Source: Molossus alvarezi (Eukaryota; Chordata; Mammalia; Chiroptera; Molossidae). From it: a stretch of 64,000 bases of DNA. Shown here in pieces: positions 20,026 to 32,138 of this stretch (positions within the stretch are counted from its first letter, which is position 1; every line of letters starts with the position of its first letter). The translations under genes and the position numbers were made by a program. The notes beneath the pieces were generated by a model. That model saw only the letters and a program-made list of their open reading frames with translations, did not search any database and was not told the DNA's origin. Where the stretch lies: assembly GCA_037176705.1 (NCBI GenBank), contig CM073888.1, positions 44,398,810-44,462,809 of the forward strand, written 5' to 3'.

Positions 20026-23000
20026 CCTGGTGAGTCTGGCCCTTCACTATCTCAAGAAGGGGAGAGCTGGGTTATTTGAATTTCCCTTTGCCATAGTCAT
20101 TCAGCTCCTGATTTTCTTATGCTGGACTAATCTGGCCTCCACAGACCTCTGGGTTTGTAACGTTTAACGTATGTCCCTTTGGCATAATTTGGAGAAGCCC
20201 AGTGTCCTTATAAACTGATGAGGCAGGCAGCACTTTCTGAGGGGTAATTTTTTAAATGTACTATAGAAACAAATTAATTGGATTGTCCTTATATTTCTTG
20301 TGAGCATGACTAGTGGTTTATAATTTGTTGGATGTGGAACAATTCACTGCAGTGGGATGGGATTTCCCATGAAAGTAAGAATTAAATTGGATTTTTGGGA
20401 AAATAAATTGGATTTTGGACAAACAGTAAGTTCCCTAGGTATAGAAGGAGGAATAAATATTTCAACATAGTTCAAGGTCCCCTGGGAGAACTTTGCTTTC
20501 CCAGAGCAGCTTGGTTATCACCCAGGTTCTCCTTAGGGATGAGCTGGAGCTGAGGCTGAAGTCACGTGGTGAGAGGCCTTGAGAGCCCACCTGAGGAGGT
20601 TTGATGCTGTGGGCCAGTTCAGTTCAGTACAATAAATATTTGTTGAGCAACTTCTACATTCCACATATTTTGCCAAGTGTGGCGAGTACAGAGATGAATA
20701 AGTCTCAGTTAGCATGTGTCTAGCATGAGAGCCAGACTATAAGATGTCCTTCACAGAATGTGAAAAATAAGAGACGTAACTTGAGAACAACATAGCAACC
20801 ACTGCTGATTGGAGTCCTGTGTAGCGCTGTCTCTACAGTAAATAAGGAACTTGCCTCTGGTCTTCCACTGACAGCACGGAAAATTGACACATTAGTATCA
20901 AACCAAAGTATTCAAGTAAAGAAACATGTATGATTCTCTGCCTCTGTGCAAAAATATACACACTCACAAAGTCCAAATTTCACTGGTAAGAGTTCAGTTA
21001 ACTGAAAATAATTATGACAGCCCATGAAAAGATAAAAATTGAGACAGAATTTCATCCAAGTTTACAAAAGAATGGACAATGCAGCCAAGTGACTACATGA
21101 ACCTTTTCATCAAATCTTAAACAATGGGCACCATTTGAAACTGTAGGAAGACTTCTTAGAAGGGTTTCTATGCTAAGAACCCTCTGACCATATAATTTTG
21201 TCTTCTCTACAGTGCTTGGTTTTTTAAAATTAGTTGCTATCATTTAAAAATGGAAATTTTTAAATAAAAATATTGATTTTTAGCTTCTAAAAAATTAGAA
21301 AGTCTTGTCACACTAGACCTACATTTCTGCAGGATGATAACCTGCTGGAGCTACGCAGTAGACACAGAGCATGTGCTTCTTGTTTACCATGCTCCCCACT
21401 CAGCCCACTCGCCTTATGTTCATTACTTGCTTGGCCCTTGAAGATATTTGAGTTTGCAGCACTAAAGAAAGAGAGCAGTAAGCATTTGTGAAATGACCTC
21501 AGAATACTCATAAGTAGTAAACGTTGAAAGAAAAGTTTTGAGAATGACTTGTTCACGTTTGTGGTTGTTGCAGATTCATAATAGATTGTAACATGTATTG
21601 TCACTTCACAACTTTACATGTGCTTGTTGAACCGTTTAAAATGAGCTTTGTGTATCAATGTGCTGCAAACTTACCTCAGTGGTACCTCACGCTTGTGATT
21701 CCACTTCTGGTCACATCCACAAATCTTAGCATCCGCCGTGTGTTGTGCACATAGAAGCAAAGCAAGGCCTGCTGCCTTCACAACTTTATTCCCAATTTTT
21801 TTTTCTTTTTCTTCAAAGTAAAACTTCTTATGTGAAATATTAGTAAACATTACCTTAAAAGATAACACTTTAAAAGCAACCTAAATCTAAATGATCATTT
21901 ATTTCTACCTTTCTCCCAATAAGCGTTTTACAAATTCTTTCCAATCAAATGTTACACAGTCTTGTCCATTTTCTTCAAGTTTCCTTAACCTTTGTCATAG
22001 GGATCAGTGTAAGAGTCATTCCTGTTGTTTCTTTCAAAGCTGGCCTCTAGAGTCATGTCCCATCAATGGCTTTGCCTTTCTTAGAGTTCCTCTTCCCTCT
22101 CTTTATCTATAGACAGCTGAAGAAAAGGAAGATGACTTGCATAACTAAAGAAATTATGCCTTTCATATTTTTAGCAGTCTTAGTTTTAAGTAGCTTGTTC
22201 AATTTTCAGACCATCTGTCCCAATATTTGGTCCAGAAAATAGAGTTTTATGTCACTTCTGTTCTATGACTAAAACCTCACGTATAAAACGAGTCTCTCTT
22301 ACATTATAGATTTATTCATAAAGGAATGGAAAAGATAAAGGCCTATGATTTCTCAACTAATTTGCAACAAGTTTTAATGACCTGAGAGCCCCATATAAAT
22401 TTTCCTAGCATCACTTAAAATTTTCCACCAACAGTTTACAAGGGAGTATTTCGCAGACTGTTCCAAAAAATATATTACGTAACAGGATATTTTCAATGAT
22501 AAAGAAACAAAATTTTAGGAAAACATGTAAGACTATTTTTACAGCATGGATAATTGATGGAAGTAAGACATATTTTGGTTATATCATAGAAAAATCACAT
22601 TTTCCCATAGTACCAATGGCTGTAGCCAAATCTCAAGTCATGTAAATCAGTGATCAAACCCTTACGGGCAATTGTCAAATCTTTGAAGACTTGGTATAAG
22701 ATGTGGAGCTTGATAACCACTGAATCATAATTGCTGTTTCTGATGGTTTCTGTGGCTTTAACTTCAGCTTTACTTAAGTATTTCTTACTTTCCTATAACC
22801 GTCTACTGGTGAGGTTAACAATAAAAGATAACTGCTACTTATTCCTGAAAATAACATCATCTCAGCCAAAATTGAAACCAGGATCAACTGTCTTTCATGG
22901 ATAGCACATATTTTTAGAAGCAATGTATATAAGTAGAATAGGGATGTATAGTTTCAACTAAGCTTTAGCCCACTGAAGGGAGGACCTTGATCCAGAAGAA

Positions 23001-24039
23001 CACCAAGCAGAATGAAGAGAGTTTCTACAAAGAATCTAAATGTGAGTCATGCGGTAGGGCACCCCACAGAGTGGCAGAGTGTGTGCCGAACATTTCTTTG
23101 GCATCTGTGGATTTGGAAGGAGGAGGATTTCAACTTCCACCGATCTGTCAATGAACTTTTTTGATAATCTGCTGTGTTCCAGGCACTGTGCTAGTGACTA
23201 AAGATATAAAGATGTCCCTGACCTCACTTGTTCCCCTTAGAGATGGAAAACATAGTCCTCTAAGAAGTATGGCAGGTGCTTACAAGAATCATTTCTCATA
23301 ATTGTTGGTGTCATGCTCCTCAGACCATGCTGAGGATCATGTCTGCCAAGATGGGTCATTAAATCAGAGTTAGGGTAGACTGTAGGAAAATGAGCTTTCT
23401 GAGACACAGCAGCAGGCAGGATGTTGTTCAGAGAGCCAAGGGTAGTGATGATGATTTCTTCTTTGGGTTAAGTGGTATCATTGCTGAGAATGAATTTTGT
23501 TCCAAAGTCTGGAGAGCTTGGTATTTGTAAATGTCCCCTTAAATGCAAATACATAGATTATTGGTGTGAATTACTCTGGAATGGTGGTAGGCTCTTCTTC
23601 AAAAGTTTGCGGGGTGGGAGCAAAAATTGGACTGTTTTTCTTGATCAGGTAGCACCTTACCCAGCATAGACAGGGTCACTAGCATCTGTACCCTGTGTTA
23701 GGGTACTAGGAGCAAGGGAAGGCCATGGCAAGATGCTCAGACTCTGCTCTTGTTTCCTGTGGCCTGTGCTAGCAGGAAGTTTTTGCACCCTTGGCTAATT
23801 AACTGTAGCATTAATCAAATCTCTGTGTGTATATGTGTTGTATATGGTCTCTTTCCGCTCATTTTTAACACATCTGGATTGATATGGTACTGTAATTGAC
23901 ATACACCCAAGGTCAGTGATGGCCAGGAGTAAGTACATAAGGCGAAGGGAAGGCAGTTCTGGGGGTCACCTTCACAAATGGTTGATGAGTGTTAAAGGAT
24001 GAGTAGGCCTGCACCAGGTACAGGGTGCAAGGCACAATG
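20026..24039. other. Intronic sequence, repeat-poor by eye
   Basis: No exon was found. Short stretches such as CTGTGTTCCAGGCACTGTGC near 23173 and TTTGTTGAGCAACTTCTACA near 20640 look like old L2/MIR debris. The rest is AT-rich and unassigned. Small open frames show no family resemblance. Confidence 0.45.
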
Positions 24040-24047
24040 TTGTAAGA

Positions 24048-24326
24048 CAGTAGTTTCCAACCGGTGTGCCTCCCAACTTTTAAAACATGCAATACCTGAC
24101 TATTTAGTCAGGGCACTGACCTCTTATCCCTTAGATTGTCAAATAAAAAGAGAACACAGCCTACACAACAATAGTTGTCCAGTGTGAATGAATCAAAATT
24201 ATATCTTTCTTTTTCTTTTTTTTCTTTTTGGTCAGATTGGTAAAAAATATATATATATATATCTTTTTTGGTGTACCACAGAATTTCAGTAATTACTTCA
24301 TGTGTGCCATGAGTTGGAAATCACTG
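24048..24326. mobile_element. hAT-type MITE, about 279 bp
   Basis: The inverted ends are CAGTAGTTTCCAACCGGTGT at the left and GCCATGAGTTGGAAATCACTG-type sequence at the right. An 8-bp target duplication is nearly kept (TTGTAAGA at 24040-24047, CTATAAGA at 24327-24334). It contains a (TA)n and T-rich interior and no transposase. Confidence 0.82.
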
Positions 24327-24344
24327 CTATAAGATGATGTGGTA

Positions 24345-24716
24345 TGTGTTCAGTTGTGTTCCCCCAAAATTCATAGGTTGACACCTTAATCCCTAATATG
24401 ACCTTATCTGAAGACAGGGTCTCACAAAGGACATCAAGTTTAAGTGAGGTTATTAGGGTGGTCCCTAAGCCAGTAAAACTGTGTCCTTATAAAAAAGGGG
24501 AAATTTGGACACGGAAATTCCAAAGACAACATGAAGAGACATAGAAGATGGGCACCCCGAGCAGGTCTCCCCTCCGCCCTCGGAAGGAGCCAGCCCTGCT
24601 GATCCTTGATCTCAGACGTCGGGCCTCCAGGACTGTGAGGCAATCAACGTCTGTTGTTTCAGCCACCCGCCCGGTGGTGCTTGGTTATGGCCGCCCCAGA
24701 AATCTAATGCAGTGTG
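24345..24716 (+). mobile_element. Solo MaLR-type LTR (MLT1/MST-like)
   Basis: The order GTTCCCCCAAAATTCATAGG, ATATGACCTTATCTGAAGAC, GTGAGGTTATTAGGGTGGTC, GTCCTTATAAAAAAGGGGAA, CCAGGACTGTGAGGCAATCA and CTGTTGTTTCAGCCACCC is diagnostic of MaLR LTRs. No internal sequence is attached, so this is a solo LTR of an ancient element. Confidence 0.82.
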
Positions 24717-25339
24717 TTTGGAGAACGAAACCAGCAAGACAACTTTCTGTTTTCTCCAGTGATTGTAATGTCCTGGGGGGGAAAATGCAAAAGAGCCAGT
24801 CTACAGAAGTCACCTCTCCGTCGTCATCGTTTGTTTTGATCGTTATCTCGGAGTTTTGCCACCTGGTCAGGCCTCCAGTGCAGTACGTTCTTGGGGTGTT
24901 TGTCATCCCTTTTCACATTTTTTGGCCTCTCCTTCCGCTAAACCCAACTGTGTTTTCCTGCGGCTAATGAGGAGTCATTACAAGCGTCGTATTATCTGTT
25001 TCTTATTTGCCTCATTATCTTCCCCCTTGTGACTTATTAGCATGGCTTGCGTGTGTGTCAGAAGCTAGTGTTCTTCTTCACCCAGAACATCCCGTGGGAT
25101 AATATGGAATCCCCGCCATCGTGTCTGGTGTTTTCTGTCACGTCTTTCATTTTTCCTGGCAATTTCACATTTAACCGGAACACTCTTGCTTCTGAGGAAG
25201 AATTGAGGAGAGAAGAAAAACAGTGTTGTTGACAATGACGAGGTATTATATGGAGCTGCTGGGTGCGCAGCAGGGTGTGCAGTACGTGGGCCTGTGACCA
25301 AGGGCTCGGGTGCGCGTGATCCTGTGTAGTCTCCCGGCA
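24717..25339. other. Intronic sequence without a recognised feature
   Basis: Open frames on both strands overlap and have no domain character. No splice-bounded exon is seen. Confidence 0.45.
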
Positions 25340-26356
25340 GGTGGGGCTGCCTCCGAGATTGTAGTTAGTCTGGTGCTGGGACAGGAGTCTGCGTCAGGGT
25401 CCACAGCTGGTCCACAGATAGCAGGTCGATTACCAGGTTCTCGACTAGGGGTGGCACCTGCCAGGCCACTGGACATGTCCCTGGCAGGAAGGACTGGCCT
25501 CAGAGCACAACTGAGCACAGCTAACACTGTCATGGGTCCACTTCAGGGTCCACAGCCTGGACTGAGTTCTGCAGGCCTGCCTCCAGGGGCACAGAGGAGC
25601 CTGTCCCCCTCCAGGCCCCTGGGTGGGCAAGACCGGATCACTGCTGGGAAGGACTGAAGCCAGGTGACTGGGCTGCTTCAAAATCAAAGTTGGACTAGGG
25701 TTGGTGGGCCTACCTCTTGGAATACGAATGGGCTTGTCTTTTGTTGGATCCCCAGGCAGGCAGGAGTGCTCATAGATCATTGCTAAGAGGTATTAGAATC
25801 AAGTTACAAGACCACTCCATTATCCACAATTGGACCAAACTTGGCGTGCCTGCCTCCAGGGTGCATGGACATGTCTCACGCCTGGTACCTTGTTAAGCAG
25901 AACTGCTTCCAGCCTGCAGCTGAGCCACTTCAAGATTTTCAGTCAGAGCAAGGCTGGCAGGCCTCTTTCTGGAAGCACGTATGGCCACGTCTCCCATCAG
26001 GCCCTTTAGTGAGCAGCACTACTCCTGGACTGCGGCTAGGAGGGGCTAGAGCAGAGTTCCAGGCCACTTCAAGATCTGCTGTTGGACCAGAGTCAACAGG
26101 TCTGCCTCCAAGAGCATGAGCAACTGTGCCTTCTGGCAAGTCCCTGGGCAGAGTAGGACTGCTCCTAGACACCAGGGCTAAGAAGGACTGGAACTAGCCC
26201 TGGCCGGTTTGGCTCAGCGGTTAGAGCGTCGGCCTGCGGTCCAGAGAGACCCGGATTCGGTTCCCGCTAAGGGCATGTACCATGGTTGCGGTTTGTCCCC
26301 AGCCCTGGTTGGGGTCGTGCGGGAGGCAGCCACTTGATGTGCCCCTTTCACATCGA

Positions 26357-26414
<58 letters not shown>

Positions 26415-26518
26415 CCTCCCTCCCTCCCTCCTTCCTCCCTCCCTCTCACTCTATCTGAACAAAAAATGGAAAAATGTCCTCAGGTGAGGATTAAAAAAAA
26501 AAAAAGGACTGGAACTAG
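25340..26518. repeat. Diverged tandem array, unit about 115-140 bp, GC-rich
   Basis: A recurring phrase of the type GGCCTGCCTCCAGGGGCAC appears near 25345, 25576, 25706, 25845, 25961 and 26098, giving spacings near 116-139 bp (the first interval is about twice that). Each unit also carries CCACTTCAAGATC- and GGCAGGACTGCTCC-like blocks. The array is interrupted by a Ves SINE at 26198-26503. The open frames within it follow from low stop density in GC-rich repeats. Confidence 0.65.
26198..26503 (+). mobile_element. Ves-type SINE, copy 7, with expanded (CT)n
   Basis: CCCTGGCCGGTTTGGCTCAG head and CCTCAGGTGAGGATTAAAA tail. The CT tract at 26360-26412 is greatly expanded, making this copy about 50 bp longer than its relatives. 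Perfect duplication AAGGACTGGAACTAG at 26183-26197 and 26504-26518. Confidence 0.96.
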
Positions 26519-27099
26519 GCCTCGTACATCTAAGACTAAGGCACAGGTAGGTGTGACTCTTACCGGGTGCCTTGGTGGATGGTGATGGTGGCAGGACCAA
26601 GGGCCAAACGGAATGGTTGCTGAGTTCACAGGGGTACAGGCTGTTTCTGGGCCTGTAGCCAGAATCACGGTTGGCAAGCTTGCCATCTGGGTACAGGCTG
26701 CTTTCTCAAATAAGCCCCTCTCAGTCTTGGACTCCACCAAGCTTTTGCTTGCTCTTACCTGGATCCCAGAGCTCCCACAAATGCACTTTTGTCCATGGAT
26801 GGCTGCCAAATTATTGTTGCTATAGGACGATAGGAGCAGGGGCCCTCCTATTTTACCATCTAGTTGATGTCACCTCAGGGTAGTGAGGCTTTTCATTTAG
26901 CCAATAGATATATAATCATGACTTCTTTAAAGTAACTACTTACAATATTGTCTTGTTTAAATGATCTTTATATGTCTATTTCCTATAATAATGGACTGAG
27001 TCACTCAGCTGATTTCTTCACATTTCACTGTCCAGGACAAGCTGCATGGCCAAGCCTGAAGCCCATGACACAGGGAACCACATGTTCATAAAAAGAAGA

Positions 27100-29330
27100 G
27101 CATCAAATATTTTTATCAGAAATAAAATTCAGTGATTATTAACTATTAGTACCCCTAATGGTTTGAAAAAATAAACAAATATTCTTTCTGGAGGTTGATA
27201 AGCTTATTCTAGACTTCAAATAACTCTACAAAGAATGTCCAACAAAAATAACTAGGCACATGAGGAGACAAGAAAACATAATAACCAGAAGAAATATCAA
27301 ACAATAGATACATAACTATAGAAACCCAAATATTGGGAGTTTTAAAAACAAACTATGAAAGAGCTGCTTACTATGTTCAAGTAGATGAAAACTAAGCTTA
27401 AATTTCAGCAGGGAACTATAACCTATAAACAGTGAAATAACACATTTGAAAATGAAACACGTAGAAATTCTAAAACTGAGAAATACAGTAACCCAAATTA
27501 ATAAATCAGAGGGTGGTTTAACATCAGATTAGACACAGCTGAGGAGTGAATTAGCAAAGTGGAAGACAAATCAGAAGAAAATAATCAAATTGCAGCATGA
27601 AAAAACAAAAACTAGAAGAGAAGGGTAAGCAATAGAGAGAATAACGATGTTTAGCATACTAATTAAACACTCAGAATGAAAACTGATAAGAAAAAAAGGA
27701 AAACAAAGACAGTATTTGCAAAGATAAAGGATGAAAATGTATCAGAGATTATGAAAAACATCACACAATTCAAGAAGCCCCCAAAATTCCAGGTATAGAA
27801 ACATCATGATTAAACTATAGAAAACTTGAAAAGCAGCTGGAGAAAGAAAAGCAAAATTTATTCAAAATAGTGATAGACTGACAGCAAACTTCTCATTCAT
27901 CAGAAATAAGAAAGTACAGTGATATATTCAATGTATTGAAAGTAAATAACTGCCAACTAGGAAAAATATCTCTCATAAATTAAGGTGAAATAAAAGATAT
28001 TTTCATATCAACAAAAACAGAGTTCACCATCAGAAGACTCATGCTGGAATGAATTTCTAAGGGGAGGGTGCTCTTAAAAATACAAGGGGTAGCGATCAAA
28101 GAATATAAAATATATGGATAAAACCAAATGAGTCCTGACTATATATAACAACTAATGTCTTATATTTAAATATATGTAAATATTTACATATATTACAAAA
28201 ATAGTATATAATTCAAGAGAAGTCACTGGAGATAAGTCCTAAATTCTGTACGTTGAGAAAAAAAAGGATAAAGCTACAATTTACTTTAGACTTTGATAAG
28301 TAAAAATAGAGGACAACCTAATTGTGGTAGATAAGTGTGGAAGGTGAGTTAAAAGCTCCAAGAAGATAACATAGAATAGTATCTTAATGGCCATGAGAGA
28401 GGAAAGATATTTCTTGAGAACACAAAAAGCACTAATTCTAAAGGAAAGGCTTGGTAAATTGCTTACATTAAAATAAAAGATTGTTCATCTGGGCACTATA
28501 GAAAGAGTGAAAAGCCAGGGCACAGAGTAGTAAAAGATATTTGCAATACATATAACTAATAAAAGACTCATAACCCATAGAAAATTGAGAAAGATTTGAA
28601 CAAAGTGTTTCTGAGAGAGAACCAAATTATCTTAAACATATAATATGCTGCTCAGTGTTAGTCACTAAGAAATGCACATTAAAACCACAGTGAGATACCA
28701 CTATACAACCAACACAATGATTTAAATTTTAGGTGCTGACAATACCAACTCTTGAAGATGTAGAGAAACAGGAGTTCTTCTACCTTGCTGATGGCAATAC
28801 AACTTAGAACAATAAATTTGGAAGACAGTTTGGCATACCCTATCAGCAATTCTACTCATGTATGTGTAGTCCAACAAAAATATGTTCATGGCAGTATTAT
28901 TCATAATGACCCAAAACTAGAAGTAAGTCATCTGTCAACAGTAGAAGGAATGAATTATGATGTATTCTTATAGTGAGTATTCAGCAATGAAATACTATAC
29001 TCACAAAAAATGAATACATTTTACTGCATAAAGTTGAGCAAAAGAAGCAGGATAAAAATCATACATGTTGTAGGATTCCATTTACACGAAGTACAAAAAG
29101 AGAAAAACTGATATATGATATTAGAAATCAGGACAGTGGCTACCCTTAGGGAGGAGAAAAGGGTAGTGGTGGTTGGGAGAAGCACAGAAATATTCGTAAT
29201 GTACTCTATTTCTTGATCTGAGTGGTGTTTATATGTGTTCATTTTGTGATATTCATCAAGCCATACCCTTACAGTCTGTGCATTTTTCTGTATGTGTTTT
29301 ACTTCAACTAAAACAATTATTATTTTTTAA
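27100..29330 (+). mobile_element. Old L1M/HAL1-like LINE with ORF1-derived and 3' sequence
   Basis: A-rich sense strand. ORF1-like phrases appear at about 27240-28060 (ATCAGATTAGACACAGCTGA, AAATTCCAGGTATAGAAACA, AAAGTAAATAACTGCCAACT). ORF2-end and 3'UTR-like phrases follow at about 28490-29320 (ATTAAAACCACAGTGAGATA, GCAGTATTATTCATAATGAC, AAGTCATCTGTCAACAGTAG). Many stops and indels. The mix of ORF1 and 3' parts resembles HAL1 or an internally deleted L1M. Confidence 0.7.
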
Positions 29331-29431
29331 AGGTAATTGAGAGAGCACCCAGTGATGCATGAAATTTATAAGGACTCACATATAAAGTGATGTCCTCCTT
29401 AGGATAATTCTGAAGAAAGTCTTTCCTTTCT

Positions 29432-29639
29432 TTTTTTATCTCATTTTCATTTTTATCGATTTTTTAGAGAGAGAAAGATAGAAACATTGATGTGAAACAT
29501 ACATTGATTGGCTGCCTCCTGCATGCCCCCCACTGGGGACTGAGCCCACAACCCGGGCACGTGCCCCACGAGGAATCAAAACAAGACTGCTCAGTCCACA
29601 GGATGAGACTCAATCCACTGAGCCACACCAACTGGGCAC
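29432..29639 (-). mobile_element. tRNA-derived SINE, second family, minus orientation
   Basis: TTTTTATCGATTTTTTAGAG start, GAGAAAGATAGAAACATTGA, GACTGAGCCCACAACCCGGG and ATCCACTGAGCCACACCAAC at the right. Target duplication CTTTCCTTTCT at 29421-29431 and 29640-29650. It ends about 180 bp before the exon at 29819. Confidence 0.9.
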
Positions 29640-29818
29640 CTTTCCTTTCTATTGGTGATGTGGAGTATTGTTTACCTGACTCTCTCCCCTAATAGACTCT
29701 GAACTTTTAGGGACAGGGCCTGCGTCCTCATCTCTGCCTGACAAAATAGATTCTCACTGCATGTCTGTGGGATTTACGAAATTGTGTACTAATGTGAGAA
29801 ATATGCTCCTGTTCCCAG

Positions 29819-30016
29819 GTCAAGAAAACGACTGAAGCCACCTTGCAGACAATACAAGACATGGTCACCATCGAAGACTATGATGTTTCTGAATGCTTCC
29901 AGCACAGTCGCTCCACAGAGTCTGTGAAGTCGACTGTCTCTGAGACCTACCTGAGTAAGCCCAGCATCGCCAAGAGAAGAGCGAACCAGCAGGAGACTGA
30001 GCAGTTTTACTTCATG
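29819..30016 (+). CDS. SRGAP1: SRGAP1 exon: post-F-BAR linker helix (66 codons)
   Basis: The acceptor is TGTTCCCAG before 29819 and the donor is ATG|GTGCGT after 30016. The exon is 198 nt and phase 0 at both ends. It encodes VKKTTEATLQTIQDMVTIED, then YDVSECFQHSRSTESVKST and KRRANQQETEQFYFM. The serine-rich RSTESVKS part and the basic KRRANQQETE part are typical of srGAPs. The STVSETYLSKPS wording fits SRGAP1; SRGAP3 as I recall it has a different wording here. An in-frame read-through into the intron gives an apparent longer frame to 30187, which is not coding. Confidence 0.94.
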
Positions 30017-30079
30017 GTGCGTCCACTGCCTCCCCAGCCACCCTGGGAGCTCAGATCTGGGGTGCCAAAGGCTGCTCTT

Positions 30080-30412
30080 AGCGTTCCGTCAGAATCACCT
30101 AGTTTCTTTAGTAAAATAAGATCTCCTGTCCTCAGAGTTTCTGATTCAGTCGGTCTGGGATACGGTTTAGGAGTTAGTGCTTTTTAAAAGCTCCTTAGGT
30201 AATTCGGATTTGCAGGCGCATTTAAAGAGGACTGTGCTAAAATGGAACTTTCAAACCCCGATGGACACACATGTTACCAAGAGAGCTTGTGAAAATGCAG
30301 GTTCTGATTTCAGTAGATCTGGGGAGGGAGGGACCTGGGAGTCGGCACCTAGATTAGGCTCCCAAGTGATGGCTGCTGCTGCTGCTGGTCTGTAGTAGAC
30401 ACACTTTGAATA
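30080..30412. mobile_element. Two MER5/Charlie-like hAT remnants
   Basis: About 30080-30230 holds GTCAGAATCACCTAGTTTCT, TCAGAGTTTCTGATTCAGTC and TTTTAAAAGCTCCTTAGGTA. About 30242-30412 holds TGCAGGTTCTGATTTCAGTA and CTGCTGCTGCTGGTCTGTAG. Both have the interior layout of ancient hAT MITEs. Together they fill most of the 507-bp intron. Confidence 0.6.
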
Positions 30413-30523
30413 GCAAGGTTCTAGGGTCTAGAAATAAAAGTGGCTGGATTTTAGATATTCTATGGGAAGTCCTTTGACATTGAATTTTTTTTTTAAGTTA
30501 AAAATGACTCTTTCCTTTTGCAG

Positions 30524-30608
30524 AAACTCAGAGAATATTTGGAAGGTAGCAATCTCATCACAAAACTTCAAGCCAAGCATGACTTGTTGCAGAGGACCCT
30601 TGGAGAAG
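30524..30608 (+). CDS. SRGAP1: SRGAP1 exon: KLREYLEGSNLITKLQAKHD segment
   Basis: The acceptor is CCTTTTGCAG before 30524 and the donor is AAG|GTCAGT after 30608. The exon is 85 nt, enters in phase 0 and leaves one base (G), which combines with GT of the next exon as Gly. It encodes KLREYLEGSNLITKLQAKHD then LLQRTLGE, a strongly conserved srGAP segment that ends the helical part. The frame visible beyond 30608 is intronic. Confidence 0.94.
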
Positions 30609-31104
30609 GTCAGTTAGTTGAAAGAGAGGGGAAGAGGACATGGATTATATATTGTAGTGTGTATATATTCCATGAAGTGTGTGGATTGTGGATTTGTGCT
30701 TTAAGGAGCCGAGAACACCGTTTGTTTCTATTTGGCTTTATCTGTTTCTGGAATAACCAAGTTCTCCCTGGAACACTTTTCTTCACGAGTCTGGTGCTAA
30801 CCTGGAGGAAGAACAGTGAAATCCAAGGAGGACTCGGAGCCAACCCAGAGCTCCTGAGGGGGATCTCCAGAGCGGATTCTTCTGACCCTGGGGAACTCGG
30901 CAGGCCCTGCACTCGCCCCCGCTTGCTGACCCCAGTCGCTTCTTCCTTCCCTCCCCCCTAGTCCCACCCCATTTGTTTGAATGGGCCAGTAATTTTGTCT
31001 CCTCCTATGCCTTCTCGGACTCTACAAACCAGGGAAACCAGTTGGGGTGACTTTGTTTCTTTCTCTTCCTAGGCATTGGTTTTAGTTAAGAAATAATCTA
31101 ATTA

Positions 31105-31354
31105 TCCCTGGCCAGTTTGGCTCAGCGGTTGGAGCGTCGACCTGCGGTCCAGAGAGACCCGGGTTCGGTTCCCGCTAAGGGCATGTACCTCGGTTGCAGT
31201 TTGTCCCCGGCCCTGGTTGGTCGTGCGGGTGGCAGCCACTCAATGTGTCCCTTCACATCGATGTTTCTCTCTCTCTCTCTCTTCCTCTCTCTCCCTCCTG
31301 CTCTATCTGAACAAAAAATGGAAAAATGTCCTCGGGTGAGGATTTAAAAAAAAA
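31105..31354 (+). mobile_element. Ves-type SINE, copy 8
   Basis: TCCCTGGCCAGTTTGGCTCA head, GGTTCGGTTCCCGCTAAGGG and CCTCGGGTGAGGATTTAAAA. Perfect 17-bp duplication AAGAAATAATCTAATTA at 31088-31104 and 31355-31371. Confidence 0.96.
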
Positions 31355-31389
31355 AAGAAATAATCTAATTAGATACACTGTTATATCTG

Positions 31390-31520
31390 ATAGTAACAGA
31401 AACAACCACAGTAGTTACCACTTATATGAGGCATTCTCTGAGCCAGGCATGGTTCTAAGCGGTATATGTAACTGGATGCTATAAATTTCCCATTTTTACA
31501 CAGAGAAAACTGAAGGGGAC
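31390..31520 (-). mobile_element. MIR SINE remnant, minus orientation
   Basis: TTCTCTGAGCCAGGCATGGT, TCTAAGCGGTATATGTAACT and CCATTTTTACACAGAGAAAA follow the reverse complement of MIR. Confidence 0.65.
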
Positions 31521-31601
31521 AAAAAGGATGGTGGGCAAAGGGGACTGTGTAAATGTTGTTGTTTCTCTTTTCATCTCTAGGAAATTTGAAAGGAAAAAAT
31601 A

Positions 31602-31842
31602 GCCCTGGCTGGTTTTGCTCAGTAGTTAGAGCATCCATCGCCCATGGACCGGAGAGACCCGGGTTCGGTTCCCGCTAAGGGCACGTACCTTGGTGGCAGT
31701 GTGTCCCCGGCCCTGGTTGGGGTCGTGTGGGTGGCAACCACTCGATGTGTCTCTCACGTCAATGTTTCTCTCTCTCTCTGCCCGCCTCTCTCCCTCCCCC
31801 TCTATCTGAAGATAAATGCAAAAATGTCCTCGGGTGAGGAGA
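31602..31842 (+). mobile_element. Ves-type SINE, copy 9
   Basis: GCCCTGGCTGGTTTTGCTCA head, GGTTCGGTTCCCGCTAAGGG and AATGTCCTCGGGTGAGGAGA tail. More substitutions than copies 5 or 8. The target duplication is blurred by A-rich flanks. Confidence 0.92.
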
Positions 31843-31859
31843 AAAGAAATAAATAACTA

Positions 31860-32138
31860 CAGTCGTCCCTCGCCACTTTACGCTTTGACTTTCACGGCTT
31901 CACTCTTCCATAGTTTTTTCAAATATGTTCATCAAAAAGTTGATCAAGACAGTGAAAATAATACAGCGCACGCTTGGTTGTCTGAGTCAATTGTACACCC
32001 CCGAATTACAATTAAAATTAAAATTACAGTGCGTATGGACTGTAGGCCTATGTATTCGAGCAGCCCAGGAATCCTTCAGTGCCAGGTGCAACCGCTGGAG
32101 TCTGGAACCAATTAACTGTGATAAACGAGGGACGACTG
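31860..32138. mobile_element. Tigger/pogo-like Tc1-mariner MITE, 279 bp
   Basis: Perfect 13-bp inverted ends CAGTCGTCCCTCG (31860-31872) and CGAGGGACGACTG (32126-32138) are flanked by TA at 31858-31859 and 32139-32140. The interior is AT-rich and has no transposase. The TIR wording resembles Tigger-class elements. Confidence 0.92.

Noticed and set aside
26360..26412. CRISPR-like or satellite array
   Set aside because: A plain (CT)n expansion in a SINE; no spaced direct repeats anywhere in the window fit a CRISPR array.
29843..30187. Long open frame starting inside the exon and running to 30187
   Set aside because: The frame passes the donor at 30017-30018; the tail after 30016 is intron and old hAT sequence.
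30518..30961. 147-codon open frame across the exon at 30524
   Set aside because: Only 30524-30608 is exon; the rest follows a good GT donor and does not match srGAP proteins.
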